The translations under genes were made by a program, and so were the position numbers. The notes under the pieces were generated by a model. That model had not been told where the DNA came from. It was given only the letters and a program-made list of their open reading frames with translations, and ran no database searches. From Paratinospora sagittata (Eukaryota; Streptophyta; Magnoliopsida; Ranunculales; Menispermaceae), in the NCBI GenBank assembly GCA_035771175.1, contig CM069593.1:19993956-20057955 (forward strand): a stretch of 64,000 nt of DNA, written 5' to 3'. This document shows, piece after piece, positions 1 to 11,858 of this stretch (positions are counted from its first letter, which is position 1; each line of letters starts with the position of its first letter).

Positions 1-84
1 CCTTTAACATTCGATGGATGCATGAATTTAACTTCAGCCTGAACCAGTTTTCATCTTCCTTTTGACGGCTTGCAACTGATGGTT

Positions 85-2642
85 CTACCGATCTTGAAAT
101 GATGCGTTCATGAGGTTCACAGCTGAATCCATAAACTGCACAGCAGAAAATCACTTTTGTCACTTGTACAAGAAAATATGGGCCACCCAGTAAGGTGCAA
201 ACTTGTATATAGAGTTATATAAAAAGGTAAAATAGGCCTCCCATGTTTGTGAATCTAACAAGTAAATTTCAATGCATGCGTAATAGAAACACAAAAACCC
301 TGCATCTATGAATCTTATTCAGATAAAACTACAAAGAAGAAGCAACTACTAATATGGGACTAAGTCAATAGAGGATGGCTATTACTACAGGGCACTGACT
401 CTCACCATATCAATATCAAAATACCCATATGTCACAATTATATCAAAATCTCAAAACAGAACTTACCATCGCATTTCCTTTAATATATTCAATAAAACAC
501 AACTAACAAAAGCAGATTGGTGCAATCCCCCCTCCATATGCTAATTTATTACATTGCTAAACGAAAAGCATGAATTGATATTAGCATTTGATTTTAATTA
601 TGTTATTGTGCATAAAACGATTGCTTCTTTCTTTTTAGTATTCTGTTTCATTTAGAATAATTATAGAGATATTAAAAAGAATGTGAGGTGTGTTTCTGAT
701 AACCAATTCAACCTATGTTTCCTACCCAAAACAAAAGAGTATCCCATGAAATGGCCATACAAGTATTTAAAACTCTGATTGCTAAAAAGGAGATTTTTAT
801 TGATAAGGAGCTAATAAGAGGAAAGAGAGGTTCAATATACATTTAAAGTTACCAATATGGTATTGATTAAAGTGGAAAAAACTGATTAGAAGACAGATGG
901 CTTGCCCAAAGATATTTTTCAGTAAAAAGACTGATGGGAAAAATATAATTCATATGCTCAAGCCAAACTACTCGGATACAACATAAAGATAATGACGAAT
1001 ATTGAAGAAAAAAATCCAAAATTACTGATATTGAAACAAAGAGGTCAACTATTTATGAAAAGATCCCTTATAAAATGCGTGATTGAGTTGTTATTTGGGC
1101 ACTAGATTAGAAAAGAATAAAAGTACTAAATAGCAGAGCAGCTGTTATTTATTTCAACCAAATAATGCATTGCTCAAGTAAGAGGACTCAAATTTATATC
1201 TTTTGTAAAGAAAAAAACATTTATGATAAAAGTCGACATTTGAAAGAAATATTAAACAACAGATAAAATATATTAAGATTCTTTATACATTGTCAAAGAT
1301 AAAAAGGGCAGCCTGGTGCACGAAACTCCTACCTATGCGAAGTCCCAGGGAGGGGTTGAATTACATTTGGGTCTATAGTATGTAGCCTTACCTTGCTTAA
1401 CAAGAGACTGTTTCTACAACTTGAACCCATGACCACAAGGTCACTCGGCAGCAACTCTTACCGTTGAGCTAAGGCTCCCCTTCATACATTATCAGAGATC
1501 TGATATCAAAATCTTATGACATCATAAGGACTTCAAAATCAAACTCAATTCATATGAGCCTTTTCCCAACTACATGGAGTCAGCTACACCAATCCGTTTC
1601 CTCCACTCAGCTTTATCAAGGGCTAAGTCGACATTCGAATTACAAATAGTTAAATACTTCTTAATTATTTTTGTCCATATTATTTTAGGTTAGCCTCTAC
1701 CCCTATCATTATTGTTGATTGTTAAAAGATCACTCTTCCTAACTAAATCATCCAAAGATCTTTCATTATATATGTTCAAACCAACTTAATCAGTTTTTTT
1801 TTTTTTTTAATCTCATTTTATCTTCAATTCAGGCTACTCCTCATATGTCTTGTATTTTTTTATTTCTAATTCTGTCCTTTAAAGTTGTACCAGATTTCCA
1901 TCTAAACCCGCGCATTTCCATTACACTCCAAAATCAAAGTAAATATTAATCTCAACATCGAAGTCATAAGAAAGGGTAACACTCTATAACTGAATGGGAC
2001 TTATCATTTATCAAATGGTTTTATTCTGTTTCAAAAAAAAAAAAAAAAATCATTAAACTCAAAGTTTTGAAGCTTTTGTATTCTCAAGAAGATAAGCTTT
2101 AAGGTAGAGACTTGAGGTAAAGATGCGCGTGTGACCAAAAAGCGCCTACCCAGATTATCGCACAAGGGAACGTTCTGTTTGTCAATGCAAACACTATCAC
2201 TACGGAGTGAAAATGGAGCTGATTATAAACAAAACAGAAGAAACAGTAAACTAATGCTGAAGAATTTAAAGAAGAAGCTATTATTACCTTGCCAATGTTC
2301 TTGAGTTCACGTTGGACAGGGTCCATAAATTTCAGATTGACATCGATAGGCCAAACCTGTTATTAGCGTATTCGCACATTAGAAACCAATCTCAACTCAA
2401 AAACTGAAACAATAACAAGAAAGAAAGGAAAAGGACCTTGAGACCGAGAAATCGAACGGGGGAAATCAGACCAGGGACGAGACAGTCGGGACCTGCGGCT
2501 TCCAGTTTGGCTTCGGAGGCCAATCCTCTGCCGATAGGATCGGAGTTCTGTAACAGTAAAAACTCTTAAGAAAGTTAAAAAAATTGAAGTAAGAGAGAGC
2601 CTTGCGGCGGAGATGAGAGATTAGTAGTAGTTAAACCTTCAT
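85..2642 (-). CDS. Small conserved plant protein of unknown function, 78 aa, four exons
   Basis: Joining four short exons on the minus strand gives an uninterrupted 78-residue protein: 2637-2642 (Met-Lys only), 2437-2547 (37 aa), 2288-2356 (23 aa) and 85-135 (16 aa plus TAG). All three introns have GT...AG ends and all junctions fall between codons. Visible stretches include NSDPIGRG, GPDCLVPGLISPVRFLGLK and VWPIDVNLKFM, and the C-terminus is MDSAVNLMNASFQDR. There is no transmembrane helix or obvious signal peptide. From memory this resembles a family of short plant proteins that are annotated as uncharacterised; I do not know its function. The last intron (136-2287, 2.15 kb) is very long for so small a gene and holds an Au SINE. 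The first coding exon has only six bases, so the start could be misplaced, but an in-frame ATG lies directly before a good donor site. Confidence 0.8.
1301..1479 (-). mobile_element. Au SINE (tRNA-derived), full length, with target-site duplication
   Basis: Read on the minus strand, the element starts with GGGGAGCCTTAGCTCAACGG (a tRNA-like A box). It continues through a B-box-like GGGTTCAAG, the Au hallmark GTAAGGCT...ATAGACCC, and ends GGCTGCCCTTTTT. It is flanked by a diverged 20-bp duplication, CTTTATACATTGTCAAAGAT at 1281-1300 and CTTCATACATTATCAGAGAT at 1480-1499 (17 of 20 identical). It sits in the long last intron of the 78-aa protein gene, in the same orientation as that gene. The divergence of the duplication indicates an old insertion. 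Confidence 0.88.
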
Positions 2643-2971
2643 GACGGAGAGAGCGTAGATGGAATTAGGGTTTCGGGGAATGCAAAGAAGAGGAGAGTGA
2701 TGGATTTTAGGGATTGGCTTTCCTGTAGGCGACGCCCTCCATGGCGCGTCCTTCTGCAACGCTTCCGATCCTCTTTTCTTCGACATCTACCAACCTCTTC
2801 ACTGTTTCTATCCACACCAAGCCAGAACCAGGGAGACTTCTGGGTACTAGTAGGTTCGATCGTTCGGCGCGTTCCTGGTGGATTATGTGGGTCCGAGAAC
2901 AATTTACATGAATATTATACTACAAAATTAAAACATGATATCTTAATAAAATATGTACTTTGACCAACAAT

Positions 2972-2976
2972 GCGGG

Positions 2977-3019
<43 letters not shown>

Positions 3020-3044
3020 GCGTGTTCGATCCACGCTCACCGCA
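2972..3044 (+). tRNA. tRNA-Phe (anticodon GAA)
   Basis: The 73-base sequence folds as a full cloverleaf. The acceptor stem is GCGGGGA paired with TCACCGC (with G-T wobble), followed by discriminator A. The A-box region is TAGCTCAGTTGG, the anticodon loop is CTGAAGA with anticodon GAA, and the T arm contains GTTCGATCC. No CCA is encoded, as expected for a nuclear gene, and a T-rich stretch just downstream (CCTTTTTTATTTT) fits a Pol III terminator. It lies between two protein genes that are both on the other strand. Confidence 0.96.
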
Positions 3045-3048
3045 AATC

Positions 3049-3057
3049 CTTTTTTAT
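3049..3057 (+). terminator. Pol III oligo-T terminator of tRNA-Phe
   Basis: A TTTTTT run starts within ten bases of the tRNA 3' end, the usual RNA polymerase III stop signal. Confidence 0.6.
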
Positions 3058-3099
3058 TTTAAAGTCCACTTATAAAAGAGGGAGTTATAAATGAAATTT

Positions 3100-3517
3100 G
3101 TAACTTGTAAAACTTCAACGACAACTACAAAAACTCAAAATGAGATTATTAATCATTTGAGTTGTTTTAGAACTTGGACAGAAAATTTAAAAAAATAATA
3201 ATAATTCACAACATGCATAATCTGCAGCAAAATATCCACATAACTTTGATACATTTTCTAAAAAAGAAAACATTACATAACTCACTGCCTTTCTCTTTGG
3301 TTACATAACTTGTAAAACTTGAATCACAACTGCAGAAGCTCAAAATGATATTATTAAACATTTGAGTTGTTTTAGAACTTAAGCAGAAAAGATTTGAAAA
3401 AAAAAAAAAAAAAATCTTCACAACATGCATAACCTGCAGCAAAATATCCACATAATTTTGATACATTTTCCAAAAAAGAAAGAAAAAATTACATAACTCA
3501 CTGCCTTTCTCTTTGAT
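3100..3517. repeat. Tandem duplication of about 205 bp, two copies
   Basis: Copy 1 (about 3100-3302) and copy 2 (about 3303-3517) share long blocks in the same order: AACTTGTAAAACTT, CATTTGAGTTGTTTTAGAACTT, CACAACATGCATAA, TGCAGCAAAATATCCACATA, GATACATTTTC and ACATAACTCACTGCCTTTCTC. The copies differ mainly in the length of an internal A-run. The pair lies just beyond the stop codon of the PP2A B' gene and may be part of its 3' UTR. Confidence 0.85.
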
Positions 3518-3674
3518 TTTCTCCAATACTTTTCAACAGATGGAACCAAGAAACAGAAAAATATCAACCAAAAATTAAACGAAAAAAGAAAAAAAATGGA
3601 GAGCTTGCAGTTCTCCCATCAATTCATCCATCCATCCTTGATTGGGGGCGGATGCTACTACTTCCCAAATTAGT

Positions 3675-6600
3675 TTAGTTGACTACCACCATATCGTCTC
3701 CCTCTGCCTTGCTTGCCACTGCATCTTCGAGTCTTTTCCACGCCGATTCCCGCTGCTCTTCCACCTCTTTTGCCCTTGCTACTTTCTCCAAGTATTGCCT
3801 TTGGCACTCTTCGAACAATTCGCTGTCCATCTCCGAGAACATCTTCCGAACGTTGGCAGTGAGCCCATTAACCGCCTGGTTCCAGTGGTTCTGTATGTTT
3901 TTCTCAAGCGGCTCGAATATTATTGGTAATATTACTCCACGGTTCTGGGCTATCAAGCTCACGATGTGATCGTTGTTCCAGAGAAAGAGGGCTCGCTCTG
4001 CAACCTGTATTGTAAAGTTGAAATTAGCTTATGCCAAAGATATAAAAGGGCATCTCTGCAGCTACTTTCTTCGAAGATCCCCACAGAAAACACACTTGCC
4101 TTATGTCGAAGCAGTGACCATTAAATCGAATAACTTTTAATAACACACAACACTCTCTCTATTATAGTGGGGTTTCCCTTTTATCTTTTTTCCCCCTAGT
4201 AAAGAAAAGGCCGTTGTACACCTTGTTAATATTTTAACTTAGTAAGAGCAATGAACGCCTTGATCATACTCATGCCGAAGAACCTGTTCTTGATGCTAAA
4301 TATGAATGTATTTCCCATCAAAAATATTCCTAGAATATGTTAAACATACCAGTTTCCCTCTTGGATCTGATAGAGACAGTCAGTCTACATGGATTCATCA
4401 CAGGTATTGTAGCAAGACATGGCATCTCAAACACACAGATTTTATGAAAAATAAACAAAACAAATCATACTACAAAAAGCTATCAAATAACTTAATTTAA
4501 TTAGGTTACTGCAGAAGAAACTACAAGACAATATAGCAATTCTTTAGCATACAAGGTTTCTTGATTGTCTATGTCTTTGTTTTAGTAAAGCACTGCATGA
4601 ATCAAGAACAAAAAAAAATAGATAAAATATATGATATAAAATTTCTTAATGTACTAGGCCTCTTAAGGAATCTTAATTGCAAAGAAAAATATTAAGAGGA
4701 CACAGAGAGAGAAAAAAAAAAAGACTCTTATAAAAACAGAAAAATATTAGATCCATGCATATTTCATGCCATTAAAATTTAAAACAATTATGAAAATCCA
4801 TAAAAAAAAAGCCCTGCTAAGGAGTCTTGTTTAGCATCAGAAGCTGTACTTGAAGTACATTAAATGTAGCATCAACCACAACCAGGAACGATTCAACTAA
4901 ACAAAATTAGCAAAATTTTTTTGCTGAAGCTGATTAAATTTTGACTCAACACTAGCAGCAAAGAATGGAGAAACGCAGGAGGAACAAGAAAACAACAAAC
5001 AAAAGCTAGAAGTATCACGCAAAACCAATGACCCACAGGATTACAATTTTCTTAAAAAGTAAATAGTATTTCAGTTTAGCAGAACCAATCATTTCATTTC
5101 ACCATTGTTAAAATTAATATACCAATATCTCTAAACCCCCTCCCCCTCTCCTCTTTCTCCTCTTCCAAGAACACACACTCTAATGTCTACAAGTCTATGA
5201 TTATATTTGAGCAAGTTAGCTATGGCCTGTTTAATGCATAGAAGTTGACACTATACCCTTCTCTCATGTCTTGTCCGCATGTTAATGAGGAACTAAGAGG
5301 AAAATAACTATCATCGTAGCTTTTCAGTTAGTAGAAGCCAAGTAGAACCAAACAGGAATGAATGAAAGAATCACAATAAATAAGAACCCATCATAATACA
5401 GAACAACCAACATATCACAAATTTATATTCCACATTTGTTTTCTTTTTCTGCTAAATTTGGAAAAATCAAGAACTATGTTGGACCAAGCAACAAAAAGGC
5501 TACAATACAGAAACTATAATCTGGAATTCCTTCTCTACCATCAAATCCAGCAAAACTACAAAAGGACCATTAATGACACACCCATTTCAACAGAAAGCAT
5601 CACATGAACAATGGAAAACTTCAAGAAAGATATGAGCATAACTCAATGAACACAGAAACAATCAGAAAAGATTCCGTATTAGTTTATCTTCTACAAGGAC
5701 ATGTAAAGTACTTGGAATCACAGAGACTATAAGGCTAAGATTGAACAATGTATATAACATTTTTTCACACTAAAGAATTTTGGTAATTAATGGCTTCACT
5801 GTGGCTCTTCAATTAATCTAAGCATTTGGTTGGGGATGACGTTTAGTCCAGAAGTTCAGGCGTGTTCCTGATAGGGAAAATTACTTCTAATTTGCTATGC
5901 TTCTTCCCAAAAAAGATGAAGCCCAATATTCTACAGGTTATCCTCCAATTAGCTTGAATCAAGAAATGGTGCTCTAGCTACAAGTTAATGCATGTTTCTG
6001 ACACGCTGAGACTGATGGATGGAAATCACACCATCATTAGTGAGTTAACTATAGAGAACTCATATAATGATGCCTTGGAAGCTAGAAATGGCCCAATGGG
6101 CCAGTGATTCAGTTCCTTATACTCTAGAATGTTGAATAAAACAAGCTATAGATCCATGGTGATTGATGATACAGTAATCGTTGAATCTGAATTTATTTGT
6201 CAACTTAAAGCATGAATTACTGTCTCATAGAAGTATAACACCTTAAAAGAAGTAAACTTGCCCTCTGTTTCTTATGAATCTTATCCAAAGAGAAAAAAAA
6301 AAATGTTAAATTGCCAGATCTTTTCATCCACTATTTATTTATTCTCGACCTTGGATAAACCAATCCTTGATTACCTCCAGAAAGCATGGAAAATAGACAA
6401 AGGATTAAAATTGTGAAAGAGAATTCGTCTCAAAAAAAGAATGTGAAATAAAAAAGGTTTGCCTTTCCAAACAAGGCCTAGCATCCATTCGTTTCAGATT
6501 AGGAATATGGTGCCACAAGAAAATTAGCAATGGAATCTGAATTGTCTTTCAAGGAAACCAACACAGTAAAGTACTGGTATCAAGATTTATGATGAAAGAA

Positions 6601-8281
6601 TCTTATTCTTGAAAGACATATGGTAAGGAGAGAAACTGCTACAGCGCCATTTTTTTTTTTCTCCTTGGCTGTTGTCTAGTCAAAGTGGTGACTAAGTAAA
6701 TGTTAACCTTGGGTTTCCAAAACTCAAGAACTAGCAACTTTACCAAACTGGGAACATGGCTATAGCTATTTAACATACTTCGTCCAACAAAAATGTTGTC
6801 CTTTCTTTAGCACATCTATTTCACTAAGCCAAGGCTCTTGACTTGAATGAAGAGCTAATTCATGATATAATCATAGTCATAAGAAAGAAGAAAGATTATC
6901 ATATAATCATCCATGACCATTGCAGTGACTACACCATTTCCATGAAAAAATAATCCAAACTTCCTAGTGTAACCGTCTGATTCAAAGCATATGTCACAGT
7001 ACCAGAAAAGTTTTTAATTAAAAACTACCAACCAATAATCTAGAGAGCAAATAAAGAAAAAAAGAAACTATCAAGTATAAGTTTGTTCTGAACCTGAAAA
7101 TGAGAACTATTAAGGCAGCGCCCAATCTGTCTGAAAAGAGGAACCATGCAACGCTGGAATTCTGCAGATTGAGTTGCCTCCAAAACTTCCTCTAGTTCTC
7201 CAAGAAAGAGAACCTCCTTCTGACAGTTGGTAACAGGCCAGTATTTCAACAAACCCCTTATAACACTATCTGCCAACTTGTAATCCTTTTCGACAAATTG
7301 AGAAATGCAGTAAGTCAGTTGCTGATGATACAATGCAATAGATTTAGGCTTGTGAAGTGGAATAAGTGCTCGAACAAGGAACAACTTATGTTCCTCTTTC
7401 ATTGGTAGGGCAAATCCATTTATTATGCTCCCTAGAATTTCCAAAAGCTCACTGATACCACTATGCCTCTGCGTCTCAAATATAAATCGATAAAATATAT
7501 TATTAATTGCCTTTCTTATAAATGGACGATGCACCATAAACTTCCCATAAATGCGATGGAGGATAGTCTTCAAATACTCGCGCTCCCGGGGATCCTCGGA
7601 ATCAAACAGATCAAGCAGTTTTAAAACAAAAGAATGATCAATATATCTCTTTGCCATCTTCGTGTCGGTGTCCGATGACACAACATACCTCAATAGCAAC
7701 TCATACACGATCTGCAAATGCAGCCACGAAGGCTCGAGATATGGCTCATCTTCTTCAGGGTCAACCATATCAACGCCCGTATTTTCGTGGGAAGCCGGAG
7801 GCAGGCATCGAAAAATATTAACTGAAATCATCCTTATAAGTTCTTCTTGACAGGTCTCATTAATCTTTCCAGAACCAGACTGTATGAAATCAACCAACTC
7901 GACAAGCGTCTGCCGCTTGGTTTCCTTCTCTCGCACCAATTTCAGCGTGTCGGAAAAATCAAAGAGGATGCAACAAAGCTGCAGCTTTCGCAGAAACAAC
8001 GCCTGTCGATCGGATACTGCAACATCTCTAAATAAGGGAAGGGTTTCAACAATGCTTGGAGAAACCGTAAGCATGGGCTGGTTCGATCCCACACCACCGC
8101 TGCCGCCTTGTTGCTGCGAATTCACATTCGTAGGTCGTGATGCATGGTTTATGGTAACATTAGATGTGGATACTGATCCAGAATTTCGATATCCTGATGT
8201 ACCGTAACCATAAACCGCAGCATCATTCGCATCCGCCTTTGGAACCTTACGATTACCACGTCTAATAATCTTGTTGAACAT
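3675..8281 (-). CDS. PP2A 57-kDa regulatory subunit B' (B56 family)
   Basis: Two exons, 7094-8281 (396 aa) and 3675-4004 (109 aa plus TAA), joined in phase across a 3089-bp GT-AG intron, encode a 505-residue protein. This is the normal length for plant B' subunits, which choose substrates and location for protein phosphatase 2A. After a low-complexity Ser/Asn/Gly-rich N-terminus (about residues 15-70), the B56 HEAT-like repeat domain runs to about residue 490. It contains family signatures such as [77 protein letters not shown] and, after the splice, [14 protein letters not shown] and NHWNQAV. The start MFNKII matches the alpha/beta-type plant B' isoforms better than the gamma or theta type, and the C-terminus VVVN carries no peroxisomal signal. 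The isoform assignment is from memory of the family. Confidence 0.95.
4005..7093 (-). other. Single 3.1-kb intron of the PP2A B' gene
   Basis: The intron separates the two coding exons. It is AT-rich with short A-runs, and I found no coding exon, tRNA or recognisable transposon in it on either strand. Confidence 0.75.
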
Positions 8282-8755
8282 CTCCCCTCGAATAATCCCA
8301 AACCTTCTTAACCCTAAAAAAAATCAGAATCTCCTAATCTCCTCTCCTATCAATTGTTCATCAATCTTGTGATAATCGATCAAAATTCGAGACTAGCAGC
8401 AGAAAAATTGATGTAAAAGAAGACCTAATTGCGGAAATTTTAAAATTTTGAAACTTTGGTAACTAGGAGATCTGAATATGATAGAATCTGAAGAAATCGA
8501 ATGTCGACGGATTAGAAACACAAACCGGAGGAGAAAAGGAACGGTCTCTGGAGAAAATCTTTGAGGTGAGGGAATGGCGCCAGAGAAAATCGCCGGAACC
8601 ATTTGCAGGAGACCGCCGGAACCATTACGAGCTTCGAATCGATCAAATGAAGAAGATGTTTTCCGACGATCGATTCACGGAATTGTCGATAGAAGAGAGA
8701 GAGAGAGAGAAAAGACAGAGTGACGAAAAACGGGGATAATTAATTGGCAACAAAA
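8282..8755 (-). promoter_or_regulatory. 5' leader and promoter-proximal region of the PP2A B' gene
   Basis: The 470 bp upstream of the B' start codon are comparatively GC-rich. They contain an alternating GA run at about 8692-8711 (CT on the coding strand), a common feature of plant 5' UTRs and core promoters. The transcription start cannot be placed exactly. Confidence 0.4.
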
Positions 8756-10378
8756 ACATCAGAAACCCAAAATAATAATTTAAAAAAATAAATAAGTAAA
8801 TAAAGAGAAAGTTCGTTTACATTTTCCAACGGAGAATACGGAGTACGATCATCTCCAGGCAAGACCCGCTAAATAGTCCTTTAGATTTAGAAATATGACA
8901 GTCGAAGAGAATCCAAGGGTTTTAAGAGGAGGGACGACCCTGCGACTGGATTTTGAAAAACGAAGGGGAATTTCTTAGAAATGTTCTCTTTTTTTATTAT
9001 TATTCTTTCTTTTGTATAATTTCAAAAAAATAATGCTGCTTTTGCGGGGATAATACGCTAGAAAGAGTTAGGGAAGTCGTAAGTTGGGATAAACGTGTCA
9101 TAATATTAGTGTGGTACTGTCCCTTCATTGCGAAACTACCCTTTGCCTGTGTGATAGGGCAAATTTATATTATCTCCCTACGTGTGACACTTGTCCACCA
9201 TTTGACCCAATTTGAAGCTTTCACAATTATTGGTGGTTTTTTTTTTTTTTTTCATTTTAAGGGCATCGGTCACCCTATTAGTCTTATGAAGCATGATCAT
9301 AATCATTCAAACACATCTAAAATTTTATGTCCCCAACTCCATTATTCCTTCAACCTAATGTTGTGTCACAAACTTATTTTTTTGTGATTAGATTTATAAT
9401 GTATAAAATCGGGAAGAGTTTAAATTGAAATTAAGAGTAGAGAAATATATTGTTCGAGAAGAGACATGTAAATCACATCAATTATATTTATTTCATCTTA
9501 CACAATTTACTCACTTATTTTTCATGTGATTATCTTTCATATTACCCTTATTGGTATCTTCTTAAGTTAATTAAAAGTATATTTATGATTTAAAATTGCT
9601 TTATAGATTAAAATTTGAAAATAGAATTTACTGTGACGGTCAAATTGCATATTTCGTATCCTCAAATAATTTTATAAAATCCCACTTTTTGTTGTATGAA
9701 AAAAAAAAAATTATTATTTTTTTATGTAGATGTTGTGTAGAATGTCATCTTTGTTCAAATACAGAGGAATTAGCACAATTAAATCTCGTGTAGCAGATAA
9801 AAGATTGGGTGCTACATGATCTTGAACTCATTAGGAAAAAGCTTGACCACAAAAAAGGCCATTATATGCTTAAAAGATGGCAGATAATGTGAATATTTTA
9901 AATGTTGTGTCAATTGCATAAGGTTAATGCGAAATAGAGAATAAGACAAATTCAGGATTTCTGAGACAAGTTTGTAAAGACACTTTTATAAAGAAAGAGA
10001 TGGAAGATAAAGAGGTGCTCTTACCAAATAAGATTGGATGGAAATCTTTTAGGCATTTGTTCAGGCATTGGAAGTTTGTGAAGATCATAAGAAAAAAAAA
10101 AAAAAAAAGGGATGAATATCTCCAAAGCAAAGGAACTAGACAAAGTAAAATGCATGCTTCAGTTGCAAGGAACATTGTCACATTTAAAGGTAACATCCAG
10201 AATAGGAGTACCAAGAAATTGAAAGATAGAGATGATTATTGTAGGGGTGTAACCATAACAATTGAAGATGAGAATGTAATTAGAAGTTACCATGAAAATA
10301 TCATCAGTCTCCAAAGGTATAAAATCTTTTCATGAGTTTATTGGTCCATCTATGGATGTTGTAGGAAAGAATTAGAAT
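8756..10378. other. Gene-free intergenic stretch
   Basis: AT-rich DNA with homopolymer runs. Short open frames exist on both strands but none shows a recognisable domain, biased codon use or splice-compatible neighbours. A T-run at 9237-9252 and an A-run at 10092-10108 may mark old retroposon ends. Confidence 0.6.
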
Positions 10379-10398
10379 AACTTATTTTAAGAGAGGAA

Positions 10399-10540
10399 AG
10401 GTATGGGCTTGAATGATGATTTTTTTAGAGATTTCAGGGGATGCCTCTTTGTAGGATAGAAGCTTGCACCCTTTGATATTAGTCAGATATACGTAAACTG
10501 ACCTTAATATCCAAATTTCAAAAAAAAAAACAAAAAAAAA
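10399..10540 (+). mobile_element. Short retroposon (SINE or 5'-truncated LINE) with perfect 20-bp target duplication
   Basis: About 140 bp ending in an A-rich tail (A-run, one C, A-run at 10519-10540) is bracketed by AACTTATTTTAAGAGAGGAA at 10379-10398 and again at 10541-10560. The two copies are identical, which implies recent insertion by LINE-type target-primed reverse transcription. The body contains GGGGATGCCTCTTTGTAGG and CCCTTTGATATTAGTCAG, which I cannot assign to a named family. Confidence 0.82.
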
Positions 10541-10560
10541 AACTTATTTTAAGAGAGGAA

Positions 10561-11858
10561 GACCACAAATGTATCAGTGAAGTGGCATGGCTGTAGTTAC
10601 ATGGTGGGAAAATGGACTAGAAGTAATTACATATGGAATTGATTGGATAATAAGTACTCAAGCCTGGTGCAACTAAACCACTTATAAAAAGAAACCATGA
10701 TTGGGACTTTAGAAAGATAAATGATTTTTATTCGTAACTGGGCTATAGAAATTGGAAAAGGAAAAGCCTCTCAAAAGGGTAGTTGAATTTGGAACTACTA
10801 TTTGCTTTCTAATTATTAGTTAATGGCCTTGTGAAGATAATGTCAAATCTATGACAATAGTTTTTGGATTCTGTTCTGACATCCAAGTGGGTCCTTGAGA
10901 GTTGAAAAATTCAGCTATTTTGATTTTGATATATTTGTTTGAAACAAAAGATAGATAAATAAAGAATTGAATTGTTTTTCTCTTGCTTTCTTTTAAGCAA
11001 TTCAATGTAAATGGAGTACACACTCTAGCATTTAGGAACATGCAAGGTGAGATTAGTTTGAAATTGTGGGTGAAATTGATAGTAGGTATGAGATTTTCTT
11101 CTCTCTCTCTCTTTTTTTTTTTTTTTTCAAATGAATGGAGGAATAAAATTTGTTCACAAATTAGCATTGAGGATAAGGTTTTGCAGTCCTGATCAAAAGG
11201 CCTTGGGACCCATTGCTTATCACTAATCCATTTTGTCATGTCTACTCAAATAACAACTCCGTTTTTTCTTCATCATCTTCAAGGTGGGGAACCAAACAAT
11301 TGTAGCAGCAAGAAATTTAGTGAAATACCATGTGCATACTGAAATGATCAATCAGGAAAATGCTAGAAAAAAAAGTGACAATCTGAAAGCTTGGAATGAG
11401 ATAAATTATTCAATTTATTGTCAATTAACAATTCAAAGAACTTCTTTTCTCTCAGAAACAAAAAAAGCTAGAACATCAGCTATCTCTTATGAACCCTGCT
11501 ACAGCCATTTCATTCAATGTAACATATGTCTTCATCTAATGTTCTTGAATATTCAATACATGGAAACTGAATCTTTAATGCACCTTGGGTGGGTTACCAA
11601 AGTGAAGAAGCTGCAACTCCTTCATGGTTTGTAAATAATTTTATCAATTTCCAGCTTGCTACAACTTCAGGATTACAGATAATTATCAGGAAACATGTAG
11701 TTCACCCCGAAATCTCAAATGTGTTAGAAGCCTGGCTGAAAATTTTCTCCTTTCTCAGTATAAAGAAATATCAATCAACTTGAAAGATATCTAAGGAGCC
11801 GTGCACGATCCTCTTTAGATCGGACAAGTGATGTAAAAGCAAAGAAACACGAGATTTC
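10561..11858. other. Intergenic stretch downstream of the MEF22-like gene
   Basis: There is no supportable gene. Several short open frames on both strands lack domains. The last part presumably holds the 3' UTR of the PPR gene, whose stop codon is at 11859-11861. Confidence 0.55.

Noticed and set aside
10820..11239. 139-codon minus-strand open frame near the PPR gene
   Set aside because: Low-complexity runs and no recognised family; not supported as a gene.
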